Source: an uncultured Collinsella sp.
GTDB taxonomy: Bacteria; Actinomycetota; Coriobacteriia; Coriobacteriales; Coriobacteriaceae
Assembly: GCA_900540855.1 (NCBI GenBank)
Contig: UQHK01000029.1
Coordinates: 1-16,979, forward strand
DNA: 16,979 nucleotides
Direction of reading: 5' to 3'
A program made the position numbers and the translations under genes. The notes below the pieces were generated by a model. That model saw only the letters and a list, made by a program, of their open reading frames with translations, was not told the DNA's origin and searched no databases. Positions 1-9,273 of the stretch are shown piece by piece (within the stretch, counting starts at the first letter, position 1; every line of letters begins with the position of its first letter).

Positions 1-84
1 CATGCCGCCGAAGTTGAAAGGCAGATTGCCGCTCTGGCGGGTTTGCAGCGTCAACTGGTTACGCGGGCTGGTAAGCCCGCGTAA
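1..84 (+). CDS. Possible C-terminal fragment of a convergent plus-strand gene (uncertain)
   Basis: Reading from base 1 there is an open frame of 27 codons ending in TAA at 82-84. The residues (AAEVERQIAALAGLQRQLV and so on) look like the amphipathic helical end of a protein. They vaguely resemble C-terminal helices of type I restriction specificity subunits, but 27 residues cannot establish that. If real, the gene enters from outside the window and converges on the LCP gene, and the hairpin at 57-86 would lie inside its last codons. Against it, the same bases belong to a structured repeat whose second copy (15550-15620) has an in-frame TGA. The open frame could therefore be accidental. Confidence 0.25.
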   Translation, partial: HAAEVERQIAALAGLQRQLVTRAGKPA

Positions 85-86
85 CC
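15..86. repeat. Structured repeat, copy A, at the 3' end of the LCP gene
   Basis: Bases 15-59 align without gaps to 15550-15594 with about 35 of 45 identities; shared blocks include ATTG, CGCTCTGG, GCAGCGTC and ACTGGT. The element contains a small stem at 20-30 (GGCA, loop GAT, TGCC) and ends in a perfect 13-bp stem at 57-69/74-86 with loop GGTA. It stops one base short of the LCP stop codon (87-89). Copy B has the same layout next to the prfA stop. Stem sequences differ between copies while pairing is kept. The function is unknown; a REP-like element or conserved 3'-UTR structure fits best. Confidence 0.7.
57..86 (-). terminator. Strong hairpin directly after the LCP stop codon
   Basis: A perfect 13-bp inverted repeat (57-69 with 74-86) with a four-base loop sits immediately downstream of the LCP stop. 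No T-run follows on the minus strand, so it is not a textbook intrinsic terminator. It may protect the mRNA 3' end or act as a bidirectional barrier between convergent genes. Confidence 0.5.
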
Positions 87-1316
87 CTAATAATTGGCCT
101 CGTAGCCGTTGCCGTCGCCGGTGGGCTCTTCGTAGTAATCGGAACTGTCGCTCGAATCGTCGGAATCGTCAGAGCTGACCGATGAGGTTGCGGTACCGTT
201 TGCGTAGTCGTCAGACGTGTTGTTGCTGAGGTCACCGATCGTAGAGCTGGAACCGTCGGAAAGACCCATGGTGTTGGGACCCTTGGGATCCTTGCCGGCA
301 TCGACGCGCTCCATCATTTCCTTGAGCTCGTCCTCGTAGACAAAGACGTAGCTCACACCGTCGATCATGGTGCTGTCGTCGGCGTACGAGGGCAGGTTGG
401 CCGAGTAGATACCGTCGACATCCATACCGCGCATGGCGTTGACCGTAGCCACGATATCCTGAACGCTCATATCGGTTACAAGCATATCGGACAGCGAATT
501 AACCAGGCCAAAGATCTTCGTGGCATCGAAGTTATTGAGAATCTGGTTGGCAAGGGCGCCAAGCACCTGACGCTGGTGGCGCATGCGCGTGTAATCGCCG
601 TCGGCATAGGTGTAGCGGCAGCGGGCATAGGTAAGGGCGGTGGCACCGTCCATATGCTGCTGGCCAGCGGTAATCTTAATATCCAGGTGCTCGGGGTCGT
701 CAACATCATCGGTTGCGTTAATGTCGATACCGCCAACCGAATCAATCAGCGCCTGCATACCGTCGAAGCTGACCTCGGCATAGTGGGAAATCTGAACACC
801 GCACAGCTCGTTGACCGCCTCGACCATGGCCTCGGCGCCGCCAACGGTATGGCAGGCGTTGATCTTCATGGTCTCGCCCTTGTACTCGACCTTGGTGTCG
901 CGCGGAACGGAAATGAGCGTCGCCTGCTTTTGCGTGGGGTCGATGCGTGCCAGGATAATCGAGTCGGCACGATACGTATCCTCGCCCGGACGGCCGTCGG
1001 TGCCAAGAAGCAGCACGTAGAACGGATCCTTTGCCTCATCGGTGTCAACCAGAACCCGACGCAGATTGTCAGTAATGACATTAGAATCGCCGAGCTTGCC
1101 CATAATGGTGGCAAACCACAGGCCGGCAGCGGTAGTGGCACTCAGCAGCACGCCAAGCACGACAATGAGCGCGACGTGACGAATCGTGTGGCTACGACGA
1201 CGTTGGCGAGCTCGCTCGGAATAGCGAGCCACGTTATCGCGACTGTAGATCTTGGCCTGCGCACCAGTTGAGGGTCTTCGGGTGGTGGTATCCGCGAGGG
1301 GCTTTTTATTAAACAT
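87..1316 (-). CDS. LytR-CpsA-Psr (LCP) family cell-wall glycopolymer ligase
   Basis: This is a 409-residue protein of the LCP family, which transfers undecaprenyl-linked glycopolymers to peptidoglycan at the outer face of the membrane. Visible parts are a basic cytosolic N terminus (residues 1-47, with RQRRR), one membrane segment (about 48-70), and the LCP domain (about 97-310). The LCP domain carries the LLLGTD, RADSI, SVPRDT and DYTRMRHQRQ motifs with the expected Asp/Arg residues for pyrophosphate-lipid binding. The tail (about 351-409) is Ser/Asp/Gly-rich, low in complexity and probably disordered. The ATG at 1316 is preferred over a TTG at 1322 because an AGG lies six bases before it. 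The gene begins 12 bases after the murA stop, so co-transcription is likely. The exact glycopolymer substrate cannot be told. Confidence 0.93.
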   Translation of the reverse strand: MFNKKPLADTTTRRPSTGAQAKIYSRDNVARYSERARQRRRSHTIRHVALIVVLGVLLSATTAAGLWFATIMGKLGDSNVITDNLRRVLVDTDEAKDPFYVLLLGTDGRPGEDTYRADSIILARIDPTQKQATLISVPRDTKVEYKGETMKINACHTVGGAEAMVEAVNELCGVQISHYAEVSFDGMQALIDSVGGIDINATDDVDDPEHLDIKITAGQQHMDGATALTYARCRYTYADGDYTRMRHQRQVLGALANQILNNFDATKIFGLVNSLSDMLVTDMSVQDIVATVNAMRGMDVDGIYSANLPSYADDSTMIDGVSYVFVYEDELKEMMERVDAGKDPKGPNTMGLSDGSSSTIGDLSNNTSDDYANGTATSSVSSDDSDDSSDSSDYYEEPTGDGNGYEANY

Positions 1317-1328
1317 AGGCAACCTGTA

Positions 1329-2612
1329 TTAGTAGATGACGGGATCGGGGACGGTAGCATGCTCGACATGCGCGCCGAGCGCCTGCAGCTTTTCGACAAA
1401 CTGCTCGTAGCCGCGCTTGATGTGATGGATAGCCGAAACCTCGGTCGTCCCGTCGGCGATCAAGCCCGCTACGACGAGGGCCGCTCCGCCGCGCAAATCG
1501 GGCGAGGTAACCTGTGCACCCGAGAAGCCCTTGACGCCATGAATCATGGCATGATGGCTCTCGATACGAATGTCGGCACCCATGCGCACCAGCTCAGAGG
1601 CAAACATAAAGCGATTCTCGAAGATGTTCTCGGTAATAACGGAACTGCCGTCGGCAAGGGCGGAGAGCACCATAATCTGCGCCTGCATGTCGGTCGGGAA
1701 ACCGGGGAACGGAAGCGTCTGGATGTCGACCGGCTTGATACGCTCGGCACGGTTCACATGGACGCCATCCTCGACGCGCTCGCAGTCGATACCCATGAGC
1801 TCCATCTTCTTGAGCACCATGCCCAAATGAATGGGGCAAAAGCCCGTGACATCGACACCGCGATCGTCCGCCATCAACGCACCGGCGACGATAAAGGTAC
1901 CGGCCTCGATGCGGTCGCCCACCACGCGATGGATAACGGGATGGAGCTCTTCCACGCCTTCGATAGTCACGACGGGCGTACCGGCGCCAACAATCTTGGC
2001 GCCCATCTCGTTGAGCATGTTGGCGAGATCGACGATCTCGGGCTCGCGGGCGGCATTGTCGATAACCGTGGTGCCCTGTGCGCGCACAGAGGCCATGATG
2101 AGATTCTCGGTCGCACCGACGCTGGCGAACTCGAGCGTGACGGTGGTACCGCGCAGACCTTGGGGCGCATTAGCGTTGATGTAACCGTGGGCGGTATCGA
2201 ACTCAACGCCCAGGGCCTCAAGACCAAGAATGTGCATATCGATCTTACGAGCACCCAGGTTGCAGCCGCCCGGCATGGCAATTTTGGCGCGATGGAAGCG
2301 GCCCAGCAGGGGCCCCATGACGGCGGTGGAAGCGCGCATCTTGGCAACGAGCTCGTAGGGGGCCTCCCATGAATCGACCTGAGAGGTATCAATCTCGAGC
2401 GTGTGCTCGTCGAGAACATCGATCGTAGCGCCCATGCCCTTGAGCACCTTGCCCATCACGTGGACATCGGAAATATCGGGCACGTTCTGCAGCGTCGTCT
2501 TGCCCGGCGCCAGAAGCGTTGCCGCCATGAGTTTGAGCGCGGAGTTCTTGGCGCCCGAGACGGGCACGGAGCCTCCGATGGCGTGGCCACCCTCAACGCG
2601 GATAATATCCAA
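1329..2612 (-). CDS. murA: UDP-N-acetylglucosamine 1-carboxyvinyltransferase (MurA)
   Basis: MurA catalyses the first committed step of peptidoglycan synthesis, adding enolpyruvate from PEP to UDP-GlcNAc in the cytosol. The 427-residue length is normal. Seen are AKNS with Lys22, the RAST segment with Arg93, the catalytic loop MPGGCNLGAR with Cys117 (the fosfomycin target in this family), FPTDMQAQ with Asp308, and ENRF and RGGAALV near the C terminus. The start is TTG at 2612. A stop codon lies two codons upstream in frame, and the next Met (residue 29) falls after essential Lys22, so TTG is effectively forced. An AAAGGG Shine-Dalgarno sequence lies about six bases upstream. The gene follows the atp operon across an intrinsic terminator and precedes the LCP gene by 12 bases. 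Confidence 0.97.
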   Translation of the reverse strand: MDIIRVEGGHAIGGSVPVSGAKNSALKLMAATLLAPGKTTLQNVPDISDVHVMGKVLKGMGATIDVLDEHTLEIDTSQVDSWEAPYELVAKMRASTAVMGPLLGRFHRAKIAMPGGCNLGARKIDMHILGLEALGVEFDTAHGYINANAPQGLRGTTVTLEFASVGATENLIMASVRAQGTTVIDNAAREPEIVDLANMLNEMGAKIVGAGTPVVTIEGVEELHPVIHRVVGDRIEAGTFIVAGALMADDRGVDVTGFCPIHLGMVLKKMELMGIDCERVEDGVHVNRAERIKPVDIQTLPFPGFPTDMQAQIMVLSALADGSSVITENIFENRFMFASELVRMGADIRIESHHAMIHGVKGFSGAQVTSPDLRGGAALVVAGLIADGTTEVSAIHHIKRGYEQFVEKLQALGAHVEHATVPDPVIY

Positions 2613-2631
2613 GGTCTACCCTTTCAAAAAG

Positions 2632-2664
2632 CATGCCCGGGGTGGCTGGGCCATCCCGGGCATG
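2632..2664 (-). terminator. Intrinsic terminator of the atp operon, just before murA
   Basis: Bases 2632-2645 pair with 2651-2664 as a 14-bp stem (core CATGCCCGGG/CCCGGGCATG, one G-T pair, five-base loop). On the minus strand the stem is followed by C then TTTTT. It lies 36 bases past the atpC stop, and its T-run ends only about 12 bases before the start of the murA ribosome-binding site. It probably ends atp transcription, perhaps incompletely, since I see no clear promoter between it and murA. Confidence 0.85.
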
Positions 2665-2700
2665 ATGTGTTCGCAAATGGTCGAACGCTAAATCGTTTGA

Positions 2701-3093
2701 CTATTGGGCAAGCTTGAGCTTACACCATGCGATTTCATTATAGAGGTAGGCGCGGCGTGCATCATCCTCCGACAAATTACCCAGCTTCTCTTCAAAACCT
2801 TGAATATCAGCTTTAAGCTTGTCGGCATCGACGGTCGCCAAATCGCAAGCGCGCTCGGCGAGAACGGTCACGACATCGTCCGCAACCTGGGCATAGCCGC
2901 CGGCCACGGCAAACGTGTGGTCGACAGTGCCCATGGCCTTATCGGAAACGCGAACGTAGCCGCGGTCGATCGTGCAAATCTCGCTGGAGTGAGCAGGCAG
3001 GACGCCAAACTCGCCATCCGTGGACGGAATCGACACAAACGCAGCGTCGCCCTCATAGGCGCAGCTCACGGGGCACACGATGCGGATACGCAT
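2701..3093 (-). CDS. atpC: ATP synthase F1 subunit epsilon
   Basis: Epsilon is part of the central stalk of F1; it couples rotation to catalysis and can inhibit ATP hydrolysis. The 130-residue protein has the N-terminal beta-sandwich features (DGEFGVLPAHSSEI, FAVAGGYAQV, VTVLAERA) followed by a C-terminal helical pair (about 87-130). This is the usual two-domain layout. It begins with ATG three bases after the atpD stop and is the last gene of the operon, followed by a strong intrinsic terminator. Confidence 0.95.
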   Translation of the reverse strand: MRIRIVCPVSCAYEGDAAFVSIPSTDGEFGVLPAHSSEICTIDRGYVRVSDKAMGTVDHTFAVAGGYAQVADDVVTVLAERACDLATVDADKLKADIQGFEEKLGNLSEDDARRAYLYNEIAWCKLKLAQ

Positions 3094-3096
3094 AAC

Positions 3097-4550
<1,454 letters not shown>

Positions 4551-4551
<1 letters not shown>

Positions 4552-5459
4552 TACTGTTCCTCCAATGCTGAGGCTCCGCCGACGATCTCGTTAATCTCGG
4601 TCGTGATCGAAGCCTGGCGCACGCGACTATACGTGCGGGTAAGGGTCGAGATGATCGCGGTGGCGTTTTCCGTCGCGGAGTGCATGGCCTTGCGGCGTGC
4701 ACCCTGCTCGGCAGCCGCCGAATCGATCAGGGCCTGGTAGATGACCGTCAGGATGTAAGACGGCACAAGCTTGCCGAGAACATGCTCGGGAGAGGGCACG
4801 AACTCGAACGTGGACGAGATGCGCTTAGGGGCGTCGGTCTCGTTCTTACGCGGACCGTGGGCCATAGCGATCATCTCGGGGTCGAGCGGCAACAGATGCT
4901 CGACGCGAAGCTCCTGATCCACGCGGTTCTTGGCGTGGTGGTAGACAAGCTCGACACGGTCAAGCTCACCGGCACGATACGCATCGCAGATATGAGAGGA
5001 GATCATGCGGGCCTGATTGAAATCGGGCTCAGAGGAGTTGCCCTCAAAGTGCATGACAACGTTTGCGCGGTCACGGAAATACGTGGCCGGCTTACGCCCG
5101 CACGCGATGATCTCGCACTCGATGCCGTCGTTCGCCCAAGAAGCGGCGAGCTTTTCGGCCGTGCGCTCCACCGTCGTATTGAAACCGCCGGCAAGGCCGC
5201 GGTCCGAGGCAATAACGACAATCAGGCCATGCTTGACGCTCTCATGCTTCTGCAGCATGGGATCGGTGCCCGAACAGGAGGCGTCGCCGGCGACCGTCAA
5301 CATGACGTCGGTCAGCGCCTCCTTATAGGGCTCGGCCTGCTTGGAGCGATCGAGGGCACGACGGATCTTGGCCGTAGAGACCATCTCCATCGTGCGCGTG
5401 ATCTGCTTGGTCGTGGTAACCGAGGAGATTCGCTTCTTAATGTCGCGAAGGTTGGCCAT
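4551..5459 (-). CDS. atpG: ATP synthase F1 subunit gamma
   Basis: Gamma is the rotating central shaft of F1. The 302-residue protein shows both conserved ends that form the coiled-coil axle: the N-terminal helix (LRDIKKRISSV, TKQITRTMEMV, residues 3-28) and the C-terminal helix (RQASITTEINEIVGGASAL). The middle Rossmann-like part includes VIASDRGLAGGFN. The ATG follows an AGGAG sequence by about 11 bases and lies five bases after the atpA stop. Its stop codon overlaps the atpD start. Length and position are normal. Confidence 0.97.
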
Positions 5460-5464
5460 AGGGC

Positions 5465-7063
5465 TTAGTTCTCCTCTGATCCAGAAACATCCGAATGGTG
5501 CTTGGCCATGAACTGCTGCTTGAAGTCGCCGATGACGCGCAAGAGCTCAGCCTTGGTATCGTCGTCGATCTTCTTAGCGCGAACCTTGTCGAGCAGCGAG
5601 CCAAAGCCATTGTCCATGTACTCGATGAGCTCGGCACGGAAAGGCAGCACATCGGCGATCTCCAGGTCGTCCAGGAAGCCCTCGTTGCCGGCAAACAGCG
5701 CAACGATCTGCTCGCCAACCTCAAACGGTTTATAACGCGGCTGCTTAAGGAGCTCGGTCATGCGGGCACCATGGGTCAGCTGCTTCTGAGTAGCCTCGTC
5801 AAGGTCGGAGCCGAACTGGGTAAAGCCGGCGAGCTCCTGGTACGAAGCGAGGTCCAGACGGAGGTTACCGGCGACCTGCTTCATGGCCTTGGTCTGAGCG
5901 TCGCCACCGACGCGGGACACGGAAATGCCCACGTCGACTGCCGGGCGCTGGCCCTGGAAGAAGAGCTCGGACTGCAGGTAGATCTGACCATCGGTAATGG
6001 AAATGACGTTGGTCGGAATGTAGGCCGAAACGTCGCCGTCCTGGGTCTCGATGATCGGCAGTGCCGTCATTGAGCCGTAGCCGTTCTTCTTGGACATCTT
6101 GACGGCACGCTCGAGCAGACGAGAGTGCAGGTAGAAGATGTCGCCAGGATAGGCCTCGCGTCCGGGCGGACGATGCAGCGTCAGCGACATCTGACGATAT
6201 GCCACGGCCTGCTTGGACAGGTCGTCGTAGATGACGAGCACATGACCGCCGGGGTTAGTCTCGCTGGCGGGCTTGCCGTCCTCGCCGTTATACATGAAGA
6301 ACTCGCCGATAGCGGCACCGGCCATAGGCGCGATGTACTGCATAGGGGCGGAATCGGCAGCGGTGGCCGAAACGATGATGGTGTAGTCGAGCGCACCGTG
6401 CTGAGCGAGGGTCTCGCGGATGTTGGCAACCGTGGAGGCCTTCTGGCCGATGGCGACATAGATGCAAACCATGCCCTTGCCGCGCTGATTGAGGATAGCG
6501 TCGATGGCGATGGCGGTCTTACCGGTCTTACGGTCGCCAATGATGAGCTCACGCTGACCACGGCCGATAGGCACCATGGAGTCGATAGCGAGCAGACCGG
6601 TCTGAACCGGCTCGCACACCGGGGTACGGTCGATGACGCCGGGGGCCTTGAACTCGATGGGGCGACGGTGCGTGGCGACGATGTCACCCAAACCGTCGAT
6701 AGGCTGGCCGAGCGGATTGACGACGCGGCCGAGCATGGCGCGGCTCACAGGGATATCCATAATGCGGCCAGTGGTGCGGCACTCGTCGCCTTCCTTGATG
6801 GCGTCGACGGCACCGAACAGAACGGCGCCGACCTCGTCACGGTCAAGGTTCTGGGCAAGGCCGAAGACGATCTCACCGGTATCGGAGCTCTTGAACTCCA
6901 GAAGCTCGCCTGCCATGGCGCTCTTGAGGCCGGAGACGCGCGCGATGCCGTCGCCTACCTCGTCGACCGTTGAAACCTCATGCGTATCGACCGTCGCGGA
7001 GAGGCTCGTGAGCTGCTCCTGCAGTTTCTTGGCGATATCCTGGGCATTGAGGGTTTCGGACAT
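5465..7063 (-). CDS. atpA: ATP synthase F1 subunit alpha
   Basis: Alpha forms the regulatory nucleotide-binding partner of beta in the F1 hexamer. The 532-residue protein includes the N-terminal crown (DGIARVSGL at about 38), the P-loop GDRKTGKT (176-183), the HVLVIYDDLSKQA Walker B region, and VGISVSRVGG carrying the family's arginine finger. The length is slightly above the usual 500-515. The ATG overlaps the atpH stop by one base (TAATG), and a GGAGG lies nine bases upstream, consistent with coupled translation. Confidence 0.98.
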   Translation of the reverse strand: MSETLNAQDIAKKLQEQLTSLSATVDTHEVSTVDEVGDGIARVSGLKSAMAGELLEFKSSDTGEIVFGLAQNLDRDEVGAVLFGAVDAIKEGDECRTTGRIMDIPVSRAMLGRVVNPLGQPIDGLGDIVATHRRPIEFKAPGVIDRTPVCEPVQTGLLAIDSMVPIGRGQRELIIGDRKTGKTAIAIDAILNQRGKGMVCIYVAIGQKASTVANIRETLAQHGALDYTIIVSATAADSAPMQYIAPMAGAAIGEFFMYNGEDGKPASETNPGGHVLVIYDDLSKQAVAYRQMSLTLHRPPGREAYPGDIFYLHSRLLERAVKMSKKNGYGSMTALPIIETQDGDVSAYIPTNVISITDGQIYLQSELFFQGQRPAVDVGISVSRVGGDAQTKAMKQVAGNLRLDLASYQELAGFTQFGSDLDEATQKQLTHGARMTELLKQPRYKPFEVGEQIVALFAGNEGFLDDLEIADVLPFRAELIEYMDNGFGSLLDKVRAKKIDDDTKAELLRVIGDFKQQFMAKHHSDVSGSEEN

Positions 7064-7539
7064 TAGGCTTCACCTCCGTACGAATTAGCAGAGTTTGCGA
7101 GGGTCTCCTGCGCGATGCGCAGCTGCGTCTTGACGGAAATGTCACGACGCTCGCCGCGGGCCTCGAGCACCAGGCCGCCCACGATAGACGGGTCGACCTG
7201 CTCGATAAGGAATACCTTGCGGCCGAAGTCCTGCTCGCATTTCTTAGTGATGGTTTGACGCAGCTCGTCGTCGAGCGGGATCGCCGTGGTGACGGTCACG
7301 CCCACTACATCCTCGTCTTCCTCGGCAACATACTTAAAGGCAGCTGCCACCTTGGGAAGAAGGTCGAGCTGGTCGCGCTTGGACATGGTGTCGAGCACGG
7401 CGATGATCTCGGGGCTGGCGCTAGCCAGGCGCTCGATCATCTCGAGGTCCTCGAACACATGGTTCTCGGCCTTAGCGGCTTCCAAAAGGGAGCGCGCGTA
7501 GGTCTCGAGCACCTTGTCCTGATAGCGGCTAGTCGGCAT
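7063..7539 (-). CDS. atpH: ATP synthase subunit delta (OSCP type)
   Basis: Delta joins the peripheral stalk to the top of F1. The 158-residue protein is mostly helical and has the conserved C-terminal segment QVDPSIVGGLVLEARG and a final amphipathic region, as expected for the OSCP family. It is a little shorter than the common 175-180 residues. Its start lies inside the 3' end of atpF (11-base overlap), and its stop overlaps the atpA start by one base, so the three genes are tightly coupled. Confidence 0.94.
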   Translation of the reverse strand: MPTSRYQDKVLETYARSLLEAAKAENHVFEDLEMIERLASASPEIIAVLDTMSKRDQLDLLPKVAAAFKYVAEEDEDVVGVTVTTAIPLDDELRQTITKKCEQDFGRKVFLIEQVDPSIVGGLVLEARGERRDISVKTQLRIAQETLANSANSYGGEA

Positions 7540-8131
7540 TCAGGCTACCTGCTTCCTGGATGTAGCGCTCGATGAGCTTCTTCTGCTCGGCCTCGTCGTC
7601 GAGTGCCTCGCCCACGATCTTGGTGGCGACGGCAACGGACAGGTCGGCGATGGAGCTCGCGGCACCGGCGTAGATGGACTTGCGCTCGTCCTCGACGGTC
7701 GTGTGGGCCTTGGCGATGATCTCCTCGGCCTCCTTGTGAGCAGCCTCGATGATACGGGCGCGCTCGGACTCGGCGTCCTTACGGGCCTCGAGAACGATGT
7801 CGGCAGCCTGACGACGGGCGTCGGTGACGATCGAGTCGGACTCAGCGCGCTTGGCGATAGCCTCCTGCTTGGTCTTCTCGGCCTCGTCGAGGCTCTCCTC
7901 GATCTTCTTGCCGCGCTCCTCCATGGTTTTCATGATGCCCGGCAGGGCGACCTTGGCCAGCACGATCCAGATGATCAGGAAGGCGATAAGCGCCGGGATG
8001 AACTCCGCCATCTTAGGGATGAGGATGTCCGCACCGGCAGCGCCGTCCTCGGCGAACGCGGAAACCGGCATGAGCAGCGCGGCCGCGGACGCGGAGAGTG
8101 CGATCGCGCTCTTCTGGGATGAAAGATTCAT
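7529..8131 (-). CDS. atpF: ATP synthase F0 subunit b, with a signal-peptide-like N terminus
   Basis: Subunit b is the membrane-anchored peripheral stalk. Residues 1-27 look like a cleavable Sec signal: polar start, Lys7, hydrophobic Ala/Leu core, and AFA before Glu28. The usual membrane anchor follows (about 43-62, IPALIAFLIIWIVLAK). A long charged coiled coil (about 66-165) and a C-terminal delta-binding part complete it. At 200 residues it is longer than the 156-175 typical of the family, and the leader accounts for much of the excess. The ATG has a GGAG eight bases upstream. It lies 15 bases after atpE and overlaps atpH. Confidence 0.94.
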   Translation of the reverse strand: MNLSSQKSAIALSASAAALLMPVSAFAEDGAAGADILIPKMAEFIPALIAFLIIWIVLAKVALPGIMKTMEERGKKIEESLDEAEKTKQEAIAKRAESDSIVTDARRQAADIVLEARKDAESERARIIEAAHKEAEEIIAKAHTTVEDERKSIYAGAASSIADLSVAVATKIVGEALDDEAEQKKLIERYIQEAGSLNAD

Positions 8132-8146
8132 ACTTGACGCTCCGTG

Positions 8147-8341
8147 CTATTTAACGATCAGCGCGACAACGAAGCCGATCAGAGCCAGAGCCTCGCCGAA
8201 GGCGGAGCCCATGATGAAGACGGTGAACACGCGGCCCTGGACCTCAGGCTGACGGGCCATAGCACCCGTAGCACCCAGAGCAGACAGGCCGATAGCAAGA
8301 CCAGCGCCGATAACACCGAGACCGTAACCGATAACTCCCAC
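8147..8341 (-). CDS. atpE: ATP synthase F0 subunit c (proteolipid ring)
   Basis: Subunit c forms the ion-carrying rotor ring. The 64-residue protein is two membrane helices (about 3-27 and 40-63) joined by the polar loop ARQPE (29-33). The ion-binding carboxylate is Glu50 in FGEALALIG. The helix-1 Gln and helix-2 Ser typical of sodium-binding rings are replaced by hydrophobic residues and Ala, so I infer proton coupling. The start is GTG at 8341, supported by a perfect AAAGGAGG four bases before it; the first internal Met is residue 28. It is short compared with the usual 70-85 residues. Confidence 0.96.
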   Translation of the reverse strand: MGVIGYGLGVIGAGLAIGLSALGATGAMARQPEVQGRVFTVFIMGSAFGEALALIGFVVALIVK

Positions 8342-8466
8342 GATTCCTCCTTTGTCGTGCGTGTCTTATTTCACGCAGGATAACCTTTTTATAACTGCCG
8401 GGCTCCATGGGTACGGGCACCGGCGGTTTAACGAATTGCCTTACCTTTTAAGGCGCGAACGGAGGT
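8342..8466 (-). promoter_or_regulatory. atpB-atpE intergenic region with hairpins
   Basis: This 125-base gap is the largest inside the atp operon. After the atpB stop there is a six-bp stem at 8438-8454 (GCCTTA/TAAGGC). Just before the atpE ribosome-binding site there is another at 8358-8377 (TGCGTG/CACGCA, A/T-rich loop). An A/T-rich stretch lies between them. Subunit c is needed in many copies, and in known atp operons this gap carries translation-enhancing or RNA-processing signals; that role here is an inference. Confidence 0.5.
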
Positions 8467-9270
8467 CTACTCCTCCTCCGCGACCTCCTCTGCCTCGGAG
8501 ACATACACGGCGGTAAGGACCGTGAAGACGTAAGCCTGGATGGCGCCGACCACAAGCTCGATCGCATAGATCAGGATGAGGATGGCAAGCCAGGCCAGCG
8601 AAGGCAAGGCGCCGACGGCGTGGGCCGCGGAAACCTGCTGAAGCAGCGGCTGCATGAACATGCTCGCCATGATGGCGAACGAGCCCATGACCACGTGTCC
8701 TGCAAACATGTTGCAGAACAGACGGACGGCGAGCGTGATGAGGCGCAGGAAGGTCGAGAAAAGCTCGACGACCCACACGAGCACGTTCATCGGGAAGCTC
8801 ACGCCCTGCGGGGCGAGGCTCTTGATGTAGCCGATCACGCCGTGAGCCTTGCATCCGTAGTAGATGAAGTACACGAAGGCGAAGATGGCGAGCGCGGCGG
8901 TGGAGCCGATTGCACCGGTGCCGGGCTTCATTCCCGGGATCAGGCCGATCATGTTATTGATCAGGATGAACAGGAAAAGCGAGCACAGGAACGGGAAGTG
9001 CTTCTTCCAGTTCTCACCCACGACGCCCTTGCCGATATCGTTCTCGACGTACTCGATGATGTACTCGAAACCGTTGACGAAGAAGCCCTTGGGGACCAGG
9101 GTCTGCTTCTTCTTGAACACGGCCAGGACGATCAGGAGCACGATCGTGGAGACGATCAGCCAAAACGAGTACTGCGTGATGCCGCAACTCAGATCGCCCA
9201 CGACAGGGGTGGAGCTGAACTCGCTGACCAGATGATTAATCTCATCAGGCAGCTTTTCAAAAATTTCCAC
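8467..9270 (-). CDS. atpB: ATP synthase F0 subunit a
   Basis: Subunit a is the proton-channel stator beside the c ring. The 267-residue sequence is multi-spanning, with hydrophobic segments at about 35-52, 92-112, 121-139, 160-182, 190-215 and 225-255. It contains the key motif AVRLFCNMFAGH with the essential Arg at 183, and IELVVGAIQAYVF with the conserved Gln at 245. It begins with GTG at 9270, three bases after the preceding gene, with AAAGG about eight bases upstream. No earlier ATG is available, and the first internal Met (107) is too deep. The tail is acidic (EAEEVAEEE). Confidence 0.96.
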   Translation of the reverse strand: MEIFEKLPDEINHLVSEFSSTPVVGDLSCGITQYSFWLIVSTIVLLIVLAVFKKKQTLVPKGFFVNGFEYIIEYVENDIGKGVVGENWKKHFPFLCSLFLFILINNMIGLIPGMKPGTGAIGSTAALAIFAFVYFIYYGCKAHGVIGYIKSLAPQGVSFPMNVLVWVVELFSTFLRLITLAVRLFCNMFAGHVVMGSFAIMASMFMQPLLQQVSAAHAVGALPSLAWLAILILIYAIELVVGAIQAYVFTVLTAVYVSEAEEVAEEE

Positions 9271-9273
9271 GAC

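Noticed and set aside
1359..2372. 337-codon plus-strand frame opposite murA
   Set aside because: Mirror of murA codons, with no family resemblance.
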